Below are positions 1 through 9,232 of a DNA stretch of 64,000 nt, one piece after another. Both the position numbers and the translations under genes were made by a program. Source of the DNA: Akkermansia muciniphila (GTDB lineage: Bacteria; Verrucomicrobiota; Kiritimatiellia; RFP12; JAAYNR01). The notes below the pieces were generated by a model. It made no database searches. It had not been told where the DNA came from and worked only from the letters and a program-made list of their open reading frames with translations. The stretch is from positions 36,141 through 100,140 of the forward strand of contig CAMBQN010000009.1 in the NCBI GenBank assembly GCA_945870025.1, in the 5' to 3' direction. Positions within the stretch are counted from its first letter, which is position 1, and each line of letters opens with the position of its first letter.

Positions 1-1767
1 CCCCAGGAGCGGGCAGGCGGCTTCGAACTGGATGCGGGATCCGGCGAAATCGCCGTTGGCGAAGAGCGCTTTCGCCAGTTGCTCGCGCAGCTCGCCCTCC
101 TTCTCAACCTTGCCGCCGGCCAGGATACGCTTCCAGATCTCGGCCGCGTTCTTGTAATCGCCCTTGGCCGCGTAAATCTGCCCCAGCAGACGAAGCCCCT
201 TGTCAAGAAGACCGGGATTCGGCTTCGCCTGCTCCAACGCCTGTAACGTTTTGATGGCCTCGTCGTTTTCCTTCTGTTTGACCGCGACCACGGCGCTGTT
301 ATACAGCGCTTCGTGATAGGCTTCGGCGCCGAGCGTCTTCCTCGCGCTGGCTCCGGCCAGGAGATCCTTGAAGAGCGCGCGGGCCTTCGCGTAGTCCTCT
401 TTCTGGAGGGCGGCGTTGGCAATCTCCAGCCGCGCCCGCGGCGCCTCGGCGCTGCCAGGCTGACGCACCAGGAATTCCTCGAGCAGCTTCAGCCCCTCAT
501 CCAGGCGTTTGGCCTTCTTCAGGGCTGCAAAATAAATTTGGGCCGCCGCGCCTTCGCGGGGCGTGCCTTGAAGAAGCGGATAATCGTCCTTCATCGACGG
601 CAGCAACGCAGCCTCATCGGACGCCTGGGCCAGGCCGAAAACCTTGAGATAAAGCACTTCGGGAAGCTTGTCCTTCGGAAGATAGTCCCGCGTTTCGGCG
701 ATGACTTTTATCAGGCGGCGCGCGTCGCCGGAGTCGCTGGCCAGGCGAATCTTCAAAAGTGCGGCCTGCGCGAGAAGGTCCTGCTTCTCTCGGTCCGGCA
801 GATTGCCGGCCTTCTCCATCACCTGCTGAAGAACCTTCTCGGCATCATTGGTGCGACCGCCGGCGAGCAGGCATTCGCTCAGAGCCAAGAGTGCCGCCGG
901 CGGCGCAGGCGGATTCTTCATGTCCCGGACCGCCGCCTCAAGGGGGGCCGTGGCGTCCTTCAGCCGGTTCAACCTGATGAAGGACTGGGCAAGCGTAAAG
1001 CATGTGCGCGGATAGAGGTCGCTGCCGGCTGGCACCTTGATCGCCTCCTTCTCGACTTCGGCTGGCTTGTTCAGGGCCAGGAACGCCTCGGCGCGGACCA
1101 TGGCCGCCATGTCTTCCTTGACTCCCGGAACGCCACCGACGGACAGGTCGAGCAGAGCCTGGTATTGTTCGGCGCGGTAGTAGAGATCGAAGAGCTTGAC
1201 GGCCATTGCCGCCCGGTCGGCGCCCAGTGCCAGTGCCGCCTGGTAGGCCTTCAGCGCAGGCTTGATGTTGTTCCCGGCATAGAGCGCTTCGGCATACATC
1301 ACGGCCGTGTTGCGCTTGTCGGCGGCTTCCAAGCTGTTCTTGTCGATCTTCTCATAGCGCTGGATGACCGCATCGAACTGCGCGGCCGCGTAGTCCATGT
1401 AAAGGACCGTCAGGCCCGCCTTGCGACATTCGGCGGCATGCGGGTACTTCTCAATCAGCGTGGCGTAAGCCTTGCGTGCATCGTCGGTCTTGCCGCCCTT
1501 CTCATAAGCCAGTCCCCGGGCATACTGGTACCGGGCGCGATGGGCTTCGGTAAGGTCCGGCAGGGCTTCCCGCTCGGCAATCTTCTTCAGCGCCGTTTCC
1601 CACTGTCCGGCGTTGTAGAGGGTGACAACCACATTGTACTGGGCCTCTTCCACATCCGCCGCGCGCGCCATCAAGCATGAACAAACGAAGATCACCGTCA
1701 TCACACGGACTCCGACGACCCTTCGCAGCTTGCCCGGAATTTCTCTTTCATAAATCCGCATACGCAT
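1..1767 (-). CDS. TPR-repeat protein, C-terminus beyond window
   Basis: The frame stays open for 589 codons from an ATG at its right end to the window edge, so the protein is at least 589 residues and its 3' end is missing. A basic N-terminus and a hydrophobic stretch (around VMTVIFVCSCLMARA) followed by AADVEEAQYN look like a signal peptide. The rest is helical, with repeated Ala/Tyr/Gly spacing of the TPR type (ARYQYARGLAYEKGGKT, LAQIYAAKGDYKNAAEIWK-like units). It is probably a periplasmic scaffold such as those of the YbgF/BamD type. No catalytic motif is visible. A second ATG two codons in is possible. Membership of the TPR superfamily is fairly sure; the role is unknown. Confidence 0.7.
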   Translation of the reverse strand, partial: MRMRIYEREIPGKLRRVVGVRVMTVIFVCSCLMARAADVEEAQYNVVVTLYNAGQWETALKKIAEREALPDLTEAHRARYQYARGLAYEKGGKTDDARKAYATLIEKYPHAAECRKAGLTVLYMDYAAAQFDAVIQRYEKIDKNSLEAADKRNTAVMYAEALYAGNNIKPALKAYQAALALGADRAAMAVKLFDLYYRAEQYQALLDLSVGGVPGVKEDMAAMVRAEAFLALNKPAEVEKEAIKVPAGSDLYPRTCFTLAQSFIRLNRLKDATAPLEAAVRDMKNPPAPPAALLALSECLLAGGRTNDAEKVLQQVMEKAGNLPDREKQDLLAQAALLKIRLASDSGDARRLIKVIAETRDYLPKDKLPEVLYLKVFGLAQASDEAALLPSMKDDYPLLQGTPREGAAAQIYFAALKKAKRLDEGLKLLEEFLVRQPGSAEAPRARLEIANAALQKEDYAKARALFKDLLAGASARKTLGAEAYHEALYNSAVVAVKQKENDEAIKTLQALEQAKPNPGLLDKGLRLLGQIYAAKGDYKNAAEIWKRILAGGKVEKEGELREQLAKALFANGDFAGSRIQFEAACPLLG

Positions 1768-2147
1768 AGTGGCTTGCTATTAGCAGGAAGCGCGCCAACA
1801 GCACCGACCGTTCACCTTTTCATATAACAGTTTGAAACCCCGCCGATTCCGGGATACCTTTCCCTTCAGAGCCGGGACCTACGCATACAGGAATAGGCAC
1901 TATCAGCGACCGGCAGCGTCTGGCGGTACTCGAAACAGCGAAGCATGGAGCCTTGTCGATTACATGGGACAGACCCCCAGCAATTCCCTGACTACGACAC
2001 CGATCCGGACCTCGCTTACGCGAACGAATAATCGTCTGCGATGGGGCAGGTGTATCTTTTTTCAGCCACAAAGACGCTGTTTGGCGGTGACTTACGTTCA
2101 GCCATTGCTACTTGACGTTTCATTCCGCTTCAGACAGACTCCTCTCC
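1768..2147. other. Intergenic region between divergent genes
   Basis: This separates the minus-strand TPR gene from the plus-strand GH28 gene and should hold both promoters. I see no convincing -35/-10 pair, no strong hairpin and no credible small gene. The short open frames here overlap each other and have no ribosome-binding site. Confidence 0.5.
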
Positions 2148-3719
2148 ATGAATTCGCTACTCCAGACCGTTTCCGGTTCGAACACCTTCAGTATTCGTGA
2201 TTTTGGCGCCACGGGTGACGGCAAGGCCAAGGATACGGAGGCCGTTCAGCAAGCCATCGATGCCTGCACCGCCGCTGGCGGGGGCCGCGTCTATTGCCCG
2301 CCCGGCACCTATCTGCTGGGCACCATGACCCTCAAGGACAACGTCGAGTTGTACTTGGAAGCCGGCTGCACGCTGCTGGCGTCGCCCGAGTTGACGGACT
2401 ACGAGCCCAACTACCTGATCTACGCCAAGGATGCCCGCCAGATCGCGATTCGCGGGCGCGGGACGATTGACGGCAATGGGCGGAGTTTCTTGAGCCCCCC
2501 GTCGTTGCCGTCCCCGCGGGCCTGGATGCCGCGCGGACCGATCCCCAAACACCGGCCACGGGCGGTGGTGCACTTCATCGATTGCGTTCATGTCTGGATC
2601 ACCGATGTTCTGTTTGTGGACGCCATGTTCTTCACCGTCTGGCCCCTGGGCTGCGACCACGTGCGCATCCAGGGGATCACGATCCGCAGCAACCGGTTGT
2701 CGTGGAACGCCGACGGCGTGGACCCGGATTGCTGCCGCGATGTGCGCATCAGCGACTGCTACATTGAAGCGGGTGACGATGCCATCGCCGTCAAGAGCGA
2801 CAGCCATCGGCTGGGCCGCCAGAAGGCCTGCGAACAGATTGTCGTCACCAACTGTACGCTGATCAGCCCCATGTGCGGTATTCGCATCGGCTACGAGGGC
2901 GACAGCCCGATCCGCGATTGCACCTTCAGCAACCTCAACATCATCAACTCGCGGCGCGGGATTTGCGTTCAGGTGGCGACGCACAGGCCATTTCCGGGTA
3001 TGGCCTCCGCGTTTGAGGGCATCCTGATCGAGCACGGTCCCGCCATCGAGAATATCTCTTTCTCCAATATCAACTTGGACACGATGAAGGCTTTCTTCTT
3101 CTGGGTGGACCACGAGGCGTCGGCACCGGGGTGCATCCGCAATGTGAGCTTCTCCAACATTTCGGGCTCAACTGAGCGCAGTTCCTACATCTGCGGCTCC
3201 CCGACCATCCCGTTGGAGGAGCTGCGCTTCAGCAATGTGCAGCTCACTGTCAACGGCGAAACCGACGACCAGTATGCCCGCGTGGTACCGGATCCGTATG
3301 GTCACGATCAAGGACGCTGGGGCAATTGGGGAACCAAAGGCATACCGTGCGCTTTCTACTTTCGTTACGTCCGCGATCTCGATCTGCACGATGTCCGCGT
3401 GAAGTGGGGCCGTCTGGCAGGTCCGTGGATGGAAGCGATCCGCATGGAAAACGTCACGCGCTGCGATCTGAGCGGGTTGGTGGCGCGCCAGGCGCAGAGT
3501 TGTCCCGATGCCGCGGCTGTCCGCATGAACCACGTCCGCGATGTCTTGGTGCGCGGGTGCCGCGCCGAGGCGGGCACCGGCACCTTCCTTAGCGTGGAAG
3601 GCGCCGACAGCGCCGGCATCACGCTGGTCGGAAACGACTTCCAGCGCGCCGCGCGCGCCTGCCATTTTCACCCGGAAGTACCGCAGACAACTGTTGCGTT
3701 TGGGGACAGGATCGGGTAA
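2148..3719 (+). CDS. GH28-family (polygalacturonase-like) beta-helix glycosidase
   Basis: A 523-residue protein. The N-terminus (FSIRDFGATGDGKAKDTEAV) is the pectate-lyase-3/GH28 entry motif. The central beta-helix carries NADGVD (about 187-192) and GDDAIAVKS (about 209-217), the acidic residues used for hydrolysis in GH28. The usual GHG histidine motif is replaced by MCGIRIG, and no signal peptide is seen, so it may act inside the cell on imported oligosaccharides or have a changed substrate. A TTG 12 codons upstream is open, but the ATG at the MNSLL start fits the family better. The next gene is a cellobiose phosphorylase 59 bases downstream, so both probably serve plant polysaccharide breakdown. 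Family assignment is firm, substrate is not. Confidence 0.85.
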   Translation: MNSLLQTVSGSNTFSIRDFGATGDGKAKDTEAVQQAIDACTAAGGGRVYCPPGTYLLGTMTLKDNVELYLEAGCTLLASPELTDYEPNYLIYAKDARQIAIRGRGTIDGNGRSFLSPPSLPSPRAWMPRGPIPKHRPRAVVHFIDCVHVWITDVLFVDAMFFTVWPLGCDHVRIQGITIRSNRLSWNADGVDPDCCRDVRISDCYIEAGDDAIAVKSDSHRLGRQKACEQIVVTNCTLISPMCGIRIGYEGDSPIRDCTFSNLNIINSRRGICVQVATHRPFPGMASAFEGILIEHGPAIENISFSNINLDTMKAFFFWVDHEASAPGCIRNVSFSNISGSTERSSYICGSPTIPLEELRFSNVQLTVNGETDDQYARVVPDPYGHDQGRWGNWGTKGIPCAFYFRYVRDLDLHDVRVKWGRLAGPWMEAIRMENVTRCDLSGLVARQAQSCPDAAAVRMNHVRDVLVRGCRAEAGTGTFLSVEGADSAGITLVGNDFQRAARACHFHPEVPQTTVAFGDRIG

Positions 3720-3778
3720 TCTATTCGCCGCTTGAGCCCAGGCGGGTTCAGCTCCACACAGTTACGGGAGATAAACGA

Positions 3779-6241
3779 GTGAAATACGGTTATTTTGATA
3801 CAGAGAAGAAGGAATATGTGATCCAGCGTCCGGACACGCCATTGCCCTGGATCAACTACTTGGGCACCCAGAATTTCTACGGTATGATCTCCAACTCCGG
3901 CGGCGGCTATTGCTTCATGACGGATGCCCGGAAAAGGCGTCTGACCCGCTATCGCTACAACAACATCCCCATGGATTCCGGAGGACGTTACCTCTATGTC
4001 CGCGACGCGCAGACCGGCAAGTCCTGGGCGCCGGGCTGGATGCCGGTGAAGGCGGAGCTGGATGCTTACGAATGCCGTCATGGTCTGGGTTACACGACCA
4101 TCACCGGAGAGAAGGACGGCGTCCGCGTCTCGACGCGCTATTTCGTCCCCTTCAACGAGAACTGCGAAATCTGGGAGACCGACGTCACCAATACGGGGAA
4201 GCAAGAGAAGCGCATCTCCCTGTTCAGCTTCGTGGAGTTCTGCCTCTGGGAGGCGCTCAATGACGCCACCAACCTGCAGCGGACGCTGAACCTGGGTGAG
4301 GTGGAGGTGGTCGGCAACACGATCTACCATGTTTCCGAATACCGCGAGCGGCGCAATCATTTCGCCTATTTTGCGACGAGCGCGGACATCGCCGGCTTTG
4401 ACACCGACTCCCAGAGTTTTCTCGGCGCGTACAACGGTTTCCACGAACCCCAGGTCGTGACCGAGGGCAAGAGCCGCAACTCGATGGCCTGCGGGTGGAA
4501 CCCCTGCGGTTCGCACGGCATCGAGATCACGCTGAAACCCGGCGAGACCCGGAAGATTAACTTCATGCTGGGTTACGCGGAAAACCCCGAGGACGAGAAA
4601 TTCAGCTCCCCCGGCGTGATCAACAAGAAGTATGTCGCGCCCACGATTGCCAAATACCTCGACCGCCGGAACTCGGAGGCGGCGTTCAAGGCTCTGGTTG
4701 CGGAATGGCAGGACCTGACCGGACGGTTCCAGGTGGAGACGCCGTATGCCAATCTGGACATGATGGTCAACACGTGGAATCAGTATCAGTGCGTGACCAC
4801 CTACAACATGGCGCGCTCCACGTCCTACTACGAGACGGGGATCGGACGCGGCATCGGCTACCGCGATGCCTGTCAGGATTTGTACGGCGCGGTCCACATC
4901 ATGCCGCCGGCGCGGTCGCGCGAGCGGATCCTCGAGCTGGCGGCGATCCAATGGCGCAACGGCGCCACGTACCACCAGTACCAGCAGCTCGACAAGAAGG
5001 GCAACGCCACCATCGGCGTCGGCTTCAATGATGACCCGCTGTGGCTCATCCTGGGAACGGCCACCTACATCAAGGAGACCGGCGACTGGTCCATCCTGGA
5101 GGAGCAGGCCGCCTTTGACAACAATCCCAAGGACACCGCGACGCTCTACGAGCACTTGGTGATTTCGGTCAACCACATCATGGAGCATCGTGGTCCCCAC
5201 AAGCTGCCGCTCGTGGGACGCGCGGATTGGAACGACTGCCTGAACCTGATCATGACCAGCATCAAGCCCGGCGACACGTTCCAGGGCGATGCCACGCATG
5301 CGAGCCTCACGGACGCGATCGGCAGCGTGCCGGAAAGCCTGATGATCGCGGGGCAGTTCGTCTGGGCGGTGAGCGAGTTCATGCGCATGGCCCAGCATAA
5401 GAAAGACGCGAAGCACGCCACGATGGCCGCCGCCGCAGTCAAGGAAATGCAGGATGCAATCATCGCCCACGGCTGGGACGGCGAGTGGTTTGTTCGCGCC
5501 TTTGACCGGTTCGGCAAGAAGATTGGCTCCAAGGAAAATGCGGAAGGGCAGATCTTTGCCGAGTCGCACGGGTGGATCGGCATGGCCTCGGTCGGTAAGG
5601 AAAACGGCATGCTGGCCAAGGCGTTGGACGCGGTCAAGCAGCGGCTCTTCTCGCGGCATGGCATCGTGCTGCAGCAGCCGGCGTACACGAAGTACAACTT
5701 CTATCTGGGCGAGATGACGTCCTATCCCCCGGGCGTCAAGGAAAACGGCGGCATCTTCTGTCAGCCCACCGGGTGGCTGACGATCGCCGAGTGTAACATC
5801 GGACGCGGCGACACGGCCATGGAGTACTACGCATCCATCTGCCCGGCCGAGCGGGAGGCCATCAGCGACGTTCACCGGTGCGAACCCTATGTCTACTCGC
5901 AGATGATCGCGGGACCCGATTCCGCGCGCTTCGGCGAGGCCAAGAACTCGTGGCTGACGGGCACCGCCGCTTCGTCGTTCCTGGCCGTCTCGCAGTACAT
6001 TCTGGGCATCAAGCCCGATTATGACGGCCTGCTGCTGGACCCGTGCGTCCCGAAGCAATGGGATGGCTTCCGCGTGCAGCGCAAGTTCCGCGGCGCGAGC
6101 TATGATATTCGAGTCACCAATCCCTCGCATGTGAGCAAGGGCGTGAAGCGGGTCACGGTGGACGGCCAGGAAATTGCCGGCAGTCTGCTGCCCGATTTCA
6201 AGGACGGCAAAACGCATCGGGTGGATGTGGTAATGGGATAG
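3779..6241 (+). CDS. Cellobiose phosphorylase (GH94)
   Basis: An 820-residue protein of the length typical of GH94 cellobiose phosphorylases, which split cellobiose with phosphate into glucose 1-phosphate and glucose in the cytoplasm. The N-terminal beta-sandwich is followed by an (alpha/alpha)6 barrel with GRGIGYRDACQDLYG and GRADWNDCLNL. In the latter, Asp486 matches the general acid of characterised enzymes. The protein starts with GTG preceded by a GGGAG ribosome-binding site. No signal peptide is present. Other GH94 members (chitobiose or cellodextrin phosphorylase) share the fold, but length and motifs favour cellobiose. An 849-codon antisense open frame across this gene is a composition artefact. 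Confidence 0.9.
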   Translation: MKYGYFDTEKKEYVIQRPDTPLPWINYLGTQNFYGMISNSGGGYCFMTDARKRRLTRYRYNNIPMDSGGRYLYVRDAQTGKSWAPGWMPVKAELDAYECRHGLGYTTITGEKDGVRVSTRYFVPFNENCEIWETDVTNTGKQEKRISLFSFVEFCLWEALNDATNLQRTLNLGEVEVVGNTIYHVSEYRERRNHFAYFATSADIAGFDTDSQSFLGAYNGFHEPQVVTEGKSRNSMACGWNPCGSHGIEITLKPGETRKINFMLGYAENPEDEKFSSPGVINKKYVAPTIAKYLDRRNSEAAFKALVAEWQDLTGRFQVETPYANLDMMVNTWNQYQCVTTYNMARSTSYYETGIGRGIGYRDACQDLYGAVHIMPPARSRERILELAAIQWRNGATYHQYQQLDKKGNATIGVGFNDDPLWLILGTATYIKETGDWSILEEQAAFDNNPKDTATLYEHLVISVNHIMEHRGPHKLPLVGRADWNDCLNLIMTSIKPGDTFQGDATHASLTDAIGSVPESLMIAGQFVWAVSEFMRMAQHKKDAKHATMAAAAVKEMQDAIIAHGWDGEWFVRAFDRFGKKIGSKENAEGQIFAESHGWIGMASVGKENGMLAKALDAVKQRLFSRHGIVLQQPAYTKYNFYLGEMTSYPPGVKENGGIFCQPTGWLTIAECNIGRGDTAMEYYASICPAEREAISDVHRCEPYVYSQMIAGPDSARFGEAKNSWLTGTAASSFLAVSQYILGIKPDYDGLLLDPCVPKQWDGFRVQRKFRGASYDIRVTNPSHVSKGVKRVTVDGQEIAGSLLPDFKDGKTHRVDVVMG

Positions 6242-6284
6242 GGACGTCCGCGCAATAGAGCTGGTGCGCTTGGGATTGGGGCCT

Positions 6285-6306
6285 GCCCGCAGGCAGCGCT
6301 GCGGGC
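6285..6306 (+). terminator. GC-rich hairpin between GH94 gene and epimerase gene
   Basis: The arms GCCCGCAG and CTGCGGGC form an 8-bp perfect stem with a 6-base loop, just after the phosphorylase gene. There is no T-run, so it may weaken rather than stop transcription. Confidence 0.35.
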
Positions 6307-6327
6307 GGTTTCCGGGGGAGATGAATC

Positions 6328-7371
6328 ATGACCGAACGGGTTCTGATCACGGGCGGAAGCGGCTTTCTGGGCATCAATCTAGTCCGGCATCTCCTGAGCA
6401 AGGGCATCACGGACATTCGCGTGCTGGATGTGGCGCCCTTTGATTATCCGGAGAGTGGCCGCGTCACCTTCATGCCAGGCGACATCCGCGACCGGGCCGC
6501 GGTCGCGCGCGCGGTGGCCGGAGCCACGTGGGTCGTGCATACGGCTGCCGCGCTGCCGCTGTATTCCGAGGCGGACATCCTCTCCACCGACATTGACGGC
6601 ACGCGCAATCTGCTGGAGGCGTCTCGTGCGGCCGGGGTGCAGCGATTCGTTCACATCTCCAGCACCGCAGTCTACGGCATCCCCGACCATCACCCGCTCC
6701 TAGAGACCGATCCAATGCAGGGGGTCGGCCCCTACGGCCGGGCCAAGATTGCCGCCGAGGAGGCGTGTTTGGAGTATCGGCGGCAGGGGATGTGCGTGCC
6801 GATCCTGCGGCCCAAGTCATTCATCGGTCCCGAGCGGCTCGGGGTCTTCGCCCTGTTCTACGACTGGGCGCGCGACGGCCGCAATTTTCCCATGATCGGC
6901 AGCGGCAATAACCGCTATCAGTTGCTCGATGTGCAGGACCTGTGCGAGGCGATCGGACTCTGCCTGACGCGGGACACGGCGATCGTGAACGACACCTTCA
7001 ACATCGGTGCCAAAGACTTCACCACGATGAAGCAGGATTACCAGGCGGTTTTGGACCGCGCCGGTTTCGGCAAGCGGATACTCGGTTTTCCTGCGCGCCC
7101 GATGATCTGGACGCTGCGTGTGCTGGAAGCGATGCACCTCTCGCCGCTTTACAAGTGGGTGTACGAAACGGCGTGTGAGGATTCGTTTGTGAGCATCGAG
7201 AAGGCCGAGCGGGTGCTGGGTTACGCGCCGATCTATTCCAATCGCGACGCGCTGGTGCGCAATTACGAATGGTATCTCAAAAATTATCAGACCTTCAAAA
7301 AGGCTGCGGGTGTCTCGCACCGGGTGCCGTGGAAACAGGGGATACTCGGCGTCGTCAAACGGTTTTTCTAG
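6328..7371 (+). CDS. Extended SDR NAD-dependent epimerase/dehydratase
   Basis: A 347-residue Rossmann protein. It has the nucleotide motif GGSGFLG at residues 9-15, the catalytic serine region HISSTAVYG and the YGRAK (YxxxK) pair, which place it in the extended short-chain dehydrogenases acting on nucleotide sugars or sterol-like substrates. A GGGGGAG ribosome-binding site precedes the ATG. The C-terminal third (FPARPMIWTLRVLEAMHLSPLY) is hydrophobic, as in membrane-associated relatives of the 3-beta-HSD/UDP-sugar type. The substrate cannot be read from sequence. It is probably co-directional with the carbohydrate genes upstream. Confidence 0.8.
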   Translation: MTERVLITGGSGFLGINLVRHLLSKGITDIRVLDVAPFDYPESGRVTFMPGDIRDRAAVARAVAGATWVVHTAAALPLYSEADILSTDIDGTRNLLEASRAAGVQRFVHISSTAVYGIPDHHPLLETDPMQGVGPYGRAKIAAEEACLEYRRQGMCVPILRPKSFIGPERLGVFALFYDWARDGRNFPMIGSGNNRYQLLDVQDLCEAIGLCLTRDTAIVNDTFNIGAKDFTTMKQDYQAVLDRAGFGKRILGFPARPMIWTLRVLEAMHLSPLYKWVYETACEDSFVSIEKAERVLGYAPIYSNRDALVRNYEWYLKNYQTFKKAAGVSHRVPWKQGILGVVKRFF

Positions 7372-7403
7372 GCGAGACGTGATGCAAAGAAAGCGAGTGA
7401 TTC

Positions 7404-7922
7404 ATGAGCGATGCATGTCCTTGTGCCAGCGGTAAACCCTTTGGCGAGTGTTGCGAGCCCTATCTGCTCGGGCGGGTCAAGCCGCCGACGGCGGTGGCGC
7501 TGATGCGATCGCGCTACACGGCCTACGCCATGGGTGCGATTGACTATCTGTATCAGACCTCGAGCGAGCGCGTCCGCAAGGAGTTTGACGCCGAGGGCAG
7601 CAAGAAGTGGGCGCAGTCAGCCGAATGGACGGGCATTGAGATCATCCAGACGACGGGCGGCGGCGCGCAGGATGAGAGCGGGGTCATTGAGTTTCTCGCC
7701 CACTACAAGGTCAAGGAATCCGATTTTAACCATCATGAGCGGGCCGAGTTCGAAAAACGCGACGGCGTCTGGGTGTTCATGGACGGCAACATGATTGGTC
7801 CCGCGCCCGTGCGGCGCGAAGAACCCAAGGTCGGCCGCAACGACCCGTGTCCCTGCGGCAGCGGAAAGAAATACAAGAAATGCTGCGCCACGGCCCACGG
7901 AGCAGACGAGAAATCGAAGTAA
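7404..7922 (+). CDS. ychJ: YchJ-family SEC-C motif protein
   Basis: A 172-residue protein with a zinc-binding SEC-C motif at each end: [13 protein letters not shown] at the N-terminus and [14 protein letters not shown] at the C-terminus. Between them is the conserved YchJ middle domain ([19 protein letters not shown]2-like fold). The molecular role is unknown; SEC-C motifs elsewhere bind zinc and ribosome or SecB-type partners. It ends just before a hairpin repeat shared with the convergent nifS gene. Family assignment is confident. Confidence 0.9.
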   Translation: MSDACPCASGKPFGECCEPYLLGRVKPPTAVALMRSRYTAYAMGAIDYLYQTSSERVRKEFDAEGSKKWAQSAEWTGIEIIQTTGGGAQDESGVIEFLAHYKVKESDFNHHERAEFEKRDGVWVFMDGNMIGPAPVRREEPKVGRNDPCPCGSGKKYKKCCATAHGADEKSK

Positions 7923-7928
7923 TAGTGA

Positions 7929-8055
7929 GGCGCTTGCAAAACCCCAGCAAGCGCCGGTTTCAGGTTTCAGGAAGACGCAACATCGTGTGGTTCTTCCTGA
8001 CACCCGAAACCTGACACCTGAACACTCCGCTTGCAAAACAGGGTTTTGCAAGCGG
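7929..8055 (+). repeat. Dispersed hairpin element, copy 1
   Basis: A 127-base element filling the gap between ychJ and nifS. It opens with hairpin GGCGCTTGC/GCAAGCGCC, continues with GGTTTCAGGTTTCAGG, a GGAAGA...TCTTCC inverted pair around ACATCGTGTGG, and ACCCGAAACCTGACACCTG, and ends in a perfect 13-bp palindrome. The same layout recurs inverted at 19391-19531 and in part at 37057-37175. Confidence 0.85.
8027..8055. terminator. Perfect 13-bp hairpin between convergent genes
   Basis: The arms CCGCTTGCAAAAC and GTTTTGCAAGCGG flank a 3-base loop. It lies between the 3' ends of ychJ and nifS and could act as a bidirectional terminator. It is also the end hairpin of the dispersed element. Confidence 0.55.
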
Positions 8056-8071
8056 CTCATAGTTCTAGAAA

Positions 8072-9232
8072 CTACGTTGTGACAAAGGGCGACAGGGCGC
8101 GCAGCTTGGCCACGACGCGGGGGACGTGGTCGAGCACGGTGTCGATGTCGGCGGCGGTGGTGTAGCGGCTGAGGCTGAAGCGGATCGAGCCGTGGACTGC
8201 CGTGAAGGGAACGCCCATGGCACGGATCACATGCGAGGGTTCGAGCGAGCCCGACGAGCACGCCGACCCCGACGAGGCGCAGATGCCCAGATCGCTCAAG
8301 TGATACAGGATCGCCTCGCCTTCGATGAACTCGAAGCTGATGTTGAGGGTGTTGGGCAGGCGGTGGCGGGTGTCGCCGTTGATGCGGGCGTCGGGACAGG
8401 TCGCGAGCAGACCGGCTTCGAGCCGGTCCCGCAGGGGGGCCACGTGGGCGGCCTCCCCGGCCAGCGACGCGGCCGCGAGTTCGGCCGCCTTTCCAAGTCC
8501 GACGATGTAGGGGACGTTCTCCGTGCCGCCCCGACGGCCGTTCTCCTGATGTCCGCCGATCATATAGGTCTTGAGCCGCGTGCCGCGGCGGACGTAGAGG
8601 GCGCCGATCCCCTTGGGCGCATGGAGCTTGTGCCCCGAAAGCGATAGCAGGTCGACCGGAGTGCGGCTGACGTCGAGCGGCACCTTGCCGACCGCCTGGA
8701 CGGCGTCGGTGTGGAAAACGCCGCCGACCGACTTCACGAGCGCGGCGATCTCGTCAATGGGAAAGATCGTCCCCGTTTCGTTGTTGGCCCACATGAGGCT
8801 GACGAGGCCGTGTCCGCCAAAAAGCGCCTCGCGCAGCGCCGCGAGGTCGACCTGGCCGACGCCGTCCACGGGCAGTTCGATCACGGTGTGGCCGTGCTCG
8901 CGGAAGTGGCGGCAAGGGCCGAGCACGGCGGGATGCTCCACGCGGCTGGTGATGAGCCGGGCCTGGGGTCCGAGGATTTCAGCTACGCCGTAGATGGCGG
9001 CGTTGTTGCTCTCGGTGCCGCAACTGGTGAAGATGATTTCCGACGGGTCGGCGTGGATCAACGCCGCGACCTTTTCGCGCGCCTCCTCCACATGGCGCAT
9101 GACGCGTCCGCCGAAGGCATGCATACTCGACGGATTGCCCCACAGATCGGTCAGAAAGGGGAGCATGGCATCCCGGACCTCGGGGGCGACGCAGGTGGTG
9201 GCGTTATTGTCCAGATAGACGAGGCGGCTCAT
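8072..9232 (-). CDS. nifS: Cysteine desulfurase NifS
   Basis: A 386-residue PLP enzyme that takes sulfur from cysteine, forming a persulfide that is passed to the NifU scaffold. The PLP lysine is Lys202 in LSGHKLHAPKG, and the active cysteine is Cys325 in ASSGSACSSGS; both match Azotobacter NifS numbering. Other hallmarks are YLDNNATT at the N-terminus and the TESNNAAI phosphate-binding segment. Its ATG overlaps the nifU stop as ATGA, so the two are translationally coupled. No nif structural genes are near, so the pair is probably the general Fe-S assembly system of an anaerobe. Confidence 0.95.
   Translation of the reverse strand: MSRLVYLDNNATTCVAPEVRDAMLPFLTDLWGNPSSMHAFGGRVMRHVEEAREKVAALIHADPSEIIFTSCGTESNNAAIYGVAEILGPQARLITSRVEHPAVLGPCRHFREHGHTVIELPVDGVGQVDLAALREALFGGHGLVSLMWANNETGTIFPIDEIAALVKSVGGVFHTDAVQAVGKVPLDVSRTPVDLLSLSGHKLHAPKGIGALYVRRGTRLKTYMIGGHQENGRRGGTENVPYIVGLGKAAELAAASLAGEAAHVAPLRDRLEAGLLATCPDARINGDTRHRLPNTLNISFEFIEGEAILYHLSDLGICASSGSACSSGSLEPSHVIRAMGVPFTAVHGSIRFSLSRYTTAADIDTVLDHVPRVVAKLRALSPFVTT

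Noticed and set aside
313..1680. 455-codon plus-strand open frame at the window start
   Set aside because: The opposite strand gives a continuous TPR protein with a signal peptide; this frame has only biased composition.
3668..6217. 849-codon open frame on the minus strand across the cellobiose phosphorylase gene
   Set aside because: It is exactly antisense to a clear GH94 gene. The translation has the Arg/Gly/His/Val-rich composition produced by high-GC codon bias, with no known motif.
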